Source: Bifidobacterium bifidum ATCC 29521 = JCM 1255 = DSM 20456 (GTDB lineage: Bacteria; Actinomycetota; Actinomycetes; Actinomycetales; Bifidobacteriaceae). Taken from it: a DNA stretch of 64,000 nt. Made by a program: the position numbers and the translations under genes. The stretch is from assembly GCF_001025135.1 (NCBI RefSeq), contig NZ_AP012323.1:2147040-2211039 (forward strand), read 5' to 3'. Positions within the stretch are counted from its first letter, which is position 1. Every line of letters begins with the position of its first letter. Below are positions 61,193 to 64,000 of the stretch, one piece after another. The notes beneath the pieces are model-generated. The model had not been told where the DNA came from. It saw only the letters and a program-made list of their open reading frames with translations, and did no database searches.

Positions 61193-61719
61193 TCTTCGCT
61201 ACCTTCATCGACGTCGGATTCATCGGCGCTGCTCTTCATGTAGATGGTGACATAGCGACGCGGCTCTTCACCATGAGAACGAGACTTCAGCCCCTCCTCG
61301 CGAACCACATCATGAATGACCTTGCGCTCGAACGAATTCATCGGTTTCAAATCAACGGGCTCACCAGTGTCATGCACTTCATCAATGGCATCAAGTGCAA
61401 TGTCACGAAGACGCTGACGCTTGCGCTTCAGGAACCCGTCAACATCAACAATCAGATGCGAGCGTTCGCCGGTCTTCTGCTGAACAGCAAGCCGGGTAAG
61501 CTGCTGCAAAGCATCGACCACTTCACCATTGCAACCAATGAGATGCTTGATATCTGTATCGTCATCAGCGATGATCTGCACCATCGGACGACCGTTGCGA
61601 ACACCCATCTCGATATCGCCTTCGTAATCGGCGATGTCCAATAAGCCTTCCAAGTAGTCGGCGGCGATGTCAGCTTCTTCATTGAGCTGATCGATCGTCG
61701 TGGTCTCCTCCTGCGCCAT
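61189..61719 (-). CDS. jag: KH/R3H RNA-binding protein Jag (KhpB)
   Basis: This 176-aa protein has a central KH domain ([16 protein letters not shown]) and a C-terminal R3H domain ([17 protein letters not shown] ... PRRYVTIY), with acidic flanks. It binds RNA and in other Gram-positives affects cell elongation and YidC-linked processes. It lacks the long N-terminal Jag domain of Firmicutes. AGGAGTGG is upstream. An intrinsic terminator separates it from yidC, so it is probably transcribed partly by read-through or from its own promoter. Confidence 0.93.
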   Translation of the reverse strand: MAQEETTTIDQLNEEADIAADYLEGLLDIADYEGDIEMGVRNGRPMVQIIADDDTDIKHLIGCNGEVVDALQQLTRLAVQQKTGERSHLIVDVDGFLKRKRQRLRDIALDAIDEVHDTGEPVDLKPMNSFERKVIHDVVREEGLKSRSHGEEPRRYVTIYMKSSADESDVDEGSEE

Positions 61720-61757
61720 ATCACCACTCCTTTAAGCGAGTATTACTTCCATAGTGT

Positions 61758-61793
61758 AAAAAAAGGAAACCTCACGGTCAAATAGAGGTTTCC
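61758..61793 (-). terminator. intrinsic terminator after yidC
   Basis: A 9-bp perfect stem (GGAAACCTC with GAGGTTTCC) is followed by seven T on the leftward strand. It lies 8 bp after the yidC stop, between yidC and jag. Confidence 0.9.
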
Positions 61794-61800
61794 AATCGTG

Positions 61801-62811
61801 TCACTTTTTCTTGCGATTCTTCCGCTGGGGCTGCTTGCGCTGGTATCCCCGCTCCAGACGAACAGCGGCTTCCTGGCGCGCCTTCTCCAGTTCCTCTTCC
61901 TCAATCGAAAGCTGTCCGGCCTTGGCGCGACGAGCATTCTCCTGACGATGATCGCGAATCTCCTTTTCCTCAGCTGCACGGGAACCCGGGGTCGGGAACT
62001 TGTACACCTGGAACAAGGAACGGGCAAGGTTGCATGCATTGTTGGTCAGCCAGTACACCAGCACGGCGAACGGGAACATGATGCCGGAGAAGATGTACAT
62101 GATCGGGAAGCCCCAGGTCATGGCCTGCTGCATCTTGTACGTGGATCCCTGCATCGAAGCCTTGGGGAGGTTCTTGCGCATGTTGTTGAACTGCATGTAC
62201 CACATGCATGCGCACATCAACAGGATGAAGAAGCCGATGACGACCTTTCCGGAATTGTTGGCCGTACCGAAGGTATCGGTGACGCTGACACCGAAGACGC
62301 GGGTTTGCGCGAACTGCTTGGCAGTCGCCTGATCGAATGCGCCAAGCGCTCCCCTCTTGCCGGTCGCGATATACGGAATGGCGGAAAGCATGTAGAACAT
62401 GCACATGAACACAGGACCCTGAATGACGGCGGTCCAGCACGACCCCATGGGGTTGGCGTCATTGTCCTGGTAGAGCTTCATCATCTCACGGCTCATGGCC
62501 TCTTTGCTGGCCTGATCCTTTTTGCCCTTGTACTTGTTCTGAATATGCTGCATCTTGGGCTGCAAGGCCTGCATCTTGCGCATCGACTTCATCTGCTTGA
62601 GATAAATCGGCAAAATACAGGCGTGCACCACGAGCACAAGGAACACGATCGCCAGCACCCAAGAGATGCCGATCGGTGCCATGCCCAGCAGGGTGAGGAA
62701 CTTATGGAACAGGACCATGACCTGGGTCATGAGCCACTCAAGTGGGGTCAGCAGCTTATACAGCCAGCCCCAAATGCCTCTGTCAAGAAGAAATTCTCCG
62801 GAAGTGTTCAT
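61801..62811 (-). CDS. yidC: membrane protein insertase YidC
   Basis: This 336-aa insertase folds and inserts membrane proteins with or without SecYEG. About five membrane helices are visible: an N-terminal region (WLYKLLTPLEWLMTQVMVLF), VLAIVFLVLVVHACIL, the cytoplasmic hairpin with KMQALQPKMQHIQNKYK, the PVFMCMFYML region, and the final helices. The C-terminal tail is highly basic, as expected for ribosome binding. It is shorter than the Gram-negative form because it lacks the large periplasmic domain. Confidence 0.95.
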   Translation of the reverse strand: MNTSGEFLLDRGIWGWLYKLLTPLEWLMTQVMVLFHKFLTLLGMAPIGISWVLAIVFLVLVVHACILPIYLKQMKSMRKMQALQPKMQHIQNKYKGKKDQASKEAMSREMMKLYQDNDANPMGSCWTAVIQGPVFMCMFYMLSAIPYIATGKRGALGAFDQATAKQFAQTRVFGVSVTDTFGTANNSGKVVIGFFILLMCACMWYMQFNNMRKNLPKASMQGSTYKMQQAMTWGFPIMYIFSGIMFPFAVLVYWLTNNACNLARSLFQVYKFPTPGSRAAEEKEIRDHRQENARRAKAGQLSIEEEELEKARQEAAVRLERGYQRKQPQRKNRKKK

Positions 62812-62823
62812 CAGGCCATCTCC

Positions 62824-63120
62824 TTAATCATCGGCCATTGGTGTGAGTCGAGGCTTCTCATATGCCTTCGACCAGCGAAATCTGTAGCACAGTGAAAAAT
62901 GTTGCGGAACATCATCGATGCCGCCACGACTCCAAGGGTTGCAGCGAAGAAAACGCCAAATAAACAGCACGATTCCTCTTACCGCGCCGAAGCGCCGAAC
63001 CGCAGTGATCGCGTAATGTGAGCAACTCGGATAGTACTTGCAGCATGGCGGCGTTTTCGCCGAAATGGCCCTCTGGTACCACTTGATCATGCCGATAAGC
63101 GCCGATCCGATGGCTGACAT
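62824..63120 (-). CDS. yidD: membrane protein insertion efficiency factor YidD
   Basis: This 98-aa protein has the YidD signature [20 protein letters not shown] and an [20 protein letters not shown] segment (conserved CRYxPSCS and CNPW elements). It helps YidC-dependent insertion. The gene overlaps rnpA by one base. Confidence 0.95.
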   Translation of the reverse strand: MSAIGSALIGMIKWYQRAISAKTPPCCKYYPSCSHYAITAVRRFGAVRGIVLFIWRFLRCNPWSRGGIDDVPQHFSLCYRFRWSKAYEKPRLTPMADD

Positions 63121-63491
63121 CAGTGACTCACCCTGCGTTCATGCGTAGTCGTGACTTTGGCGAAGCAACGGGAAAACTGTCGGTCAAGATCAGCGAAATC
63201 GACACGCGATGCGCTGGGTTTGGCTCTCACGACGATATCGCACTGCATCGGAAGCATATCTTCATATCGTCTTGCGAGCACACGAAATCGACGCTTCACA
63301 CGATTACGCGTTACAGCGTTACCAACAGCCTTGCTGACGGCAAGTCCCATACGTCTCATGATATCCGCAGATGCCTGAACATCACGGGTATCGTCATGCA
63401 CCACAAAGTGCACGACGATATCCGAATCCGTCACCTTGAAGCGACGCTTCAGCACTGCGATGAAGTCACGATGGCTTTTCAGCCGCTTCAC
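63120..63491 (-). CDS. rnpA: ribonuclease P protein component
   Basis: This 123-aa basic protein assists RNase P RNA in maturing tRNA 5' ends. The conserved RNR-type motif appears as [18 protein letters not shown], with an N-terminal [15 protein letters not shown]. The start is the GTG at 63491, 22 bp after rpmH. Confidence 0.95.
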   Translation of the reverse strand: MKRLKSHRDFIAVLKRRFKVTDSDIVVHFVVHDDTRDVQASADIMRRMGLAVSKAVGNAVTRNRVKRRFRVLARRYEDMLPMQCDIVVRAKPSASRVDFADLDRQFSRCFAKVTTTHERRVSH

Positions 63492-63513
63492 TCGCCTTCG
63501 TCACCTACCGCAA

Positions 63514-63648
63514 TCAGGCGGACAGAGACTTACGTCCCTTGTTACGGCGGCGGTTGATCATCGCGCGGCCGGAACGGGTGCGCATGCGCACGCGGAAACC
63601 ATGCTTCATCGAGCGACGGCGGTTGTTGGGCTGGAATGTCCTCTTCAT
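63514..63648 (-). CDS. rpmH: 50S ribosomal protein L34
   Basis: This 44-aa protein begins [19 protein letters not shown] and ends [10 protein letters not shown], a full-length L34. It is the first gene of the rpmH-rnpA-yidD-yidC unit and faces away from dnaA, the classical origin-flanking arrangement. Confidence 0.97.
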   Translation of the reverse strand: MKRTFQPNNRRRSMKHGFRVRMRTRSGRAMINRRRNKGRKSLSA

Positions 63649-64000
63649 AGTTATGCTCCCGGTTTTTGCCATGCTGATGCACGGCTCTCATGAGTCAAGC
63701 TCTATAACGGTACTCTGAGCCATGCCCAAAAATCAAAATGAAAACAATTTCTTCACGATTTATCAGTGTGTCGTGCCCCTTGCAGAGCAGCGGAAAACAT
63801 TGGAAACACGCCAAAACATGTAGAAAAGTTATCCACAAATTACATGAATGTTATTCACAATTGAGGCGACACAACACGCTAAGCTGTGGATAACTTGGCT
63901 AAAGTGGAGTACATATATCCTGTTGTTGTTGTACTTATTATAGCTACCGTAGCGCATCCGCTGCGGTGCGCACCGGCACACATACCTGAAGGAGGTCACA
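63649..64000. promoter_or_regulatory. rpmH-dnaA intergenic region, probable oriC
   Basis: This AT-rich gap holds DnaA boxes TTATCCACA (63829-63837), TTATTCACA (63851-63859) and TGTGGATAA (63885-63893). The window ends right after AAGGAGG (63989-63995), so the dnaA start codon is expected just past base 64000 on the + strand. The gap also contains the rpmH promoter on the other strand. Confidence 0.8.

Overview
The window is one continuous piece of a Bifidobacterium chromosome. It is high in GC and its genes carry AAGGAGG-like ribosome binding sites. It ends immediately before dnaA. The V2/V3 stretch of the 16S rRNA matches what I remember of Bifidobacterium bifidum; this is memory, not a search.

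Layout. 1-7320: a nitroreductase, a small zinc-ribbon-like protein and a complete leftward rRNA operon (16S 5271-6800, 23S 1768-4818, 5S 1472-1590). 7321-21292: housekeeping and transport genes: sirtuin, threonine dehydratase ilvA, tadA, an esterase, a CPA1 Na+/H+ antiporter, dcd, a GH36 alpha-galactosidase, a P-type cation ATPase and an RlmB-type methyltransferase. 21404-34566: a leftward sortase-dependent pilus operon consisting of a very large tip/ancillary pilin, the backbone pilin, a class C sortase, a small ancillary pilin and a DUF4032 gene. 34635-35270: an internally deleted IS30-family element directly upstream of the pilus operon. 35450-38154: a sugar-ABC ATPase (MsmK/UgpC type) and an AbiEi/DUF559-like gene lying between two copies of a palindromic repeat. 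38496-55852: Ser/Thr kinase, DsbA-like protein, tRNA-Thr, a candidate small RNA, an Rpf/G5 cell-wall protein, rsmA, ispE, a LytR_C protein, cca, a Nudix hydrolase, a DUF6049 protein and a MurJ-pseudokinase fusion. 56104-64000: the classical origin-proximal block trxB, parB, parA, rsmG, jag, yidC, yidD, rnpA, rpmH, with four parS sites and two DnaA-box clusters.

The most unusual region is the start of the pilus operon. The tip gene is off in this sequence for two independent reasons. A run of nine G just after the signal peptide puts the rest out of frame (7 or 10 G would restore it), and an in-frame TGA about 4.8 kb into the gene would cut the product even when the tract is in frame. The operon also appears to be driven by a hybrid promoter: the -10 TATAAT is chromosomal, while the -35 lies in the terminal inverted repeat of the deleted IS30. 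Together these suggest IS-driven transcription combined with slippage-based ON/OFF control of a surface organelle.

Other structures that the genes do not explain: four copies of a ~118-bp double-hairpin (BIME-like) repeat; a candidate sRNA upstream of rpf with two C5-loop hairpins and a strong terminator; a 31-bp inverted repeat in the tadA/esterase divergent promoter region; and a DnaA-box cluster between parA and rsmG in addition to the one next to dnaA.
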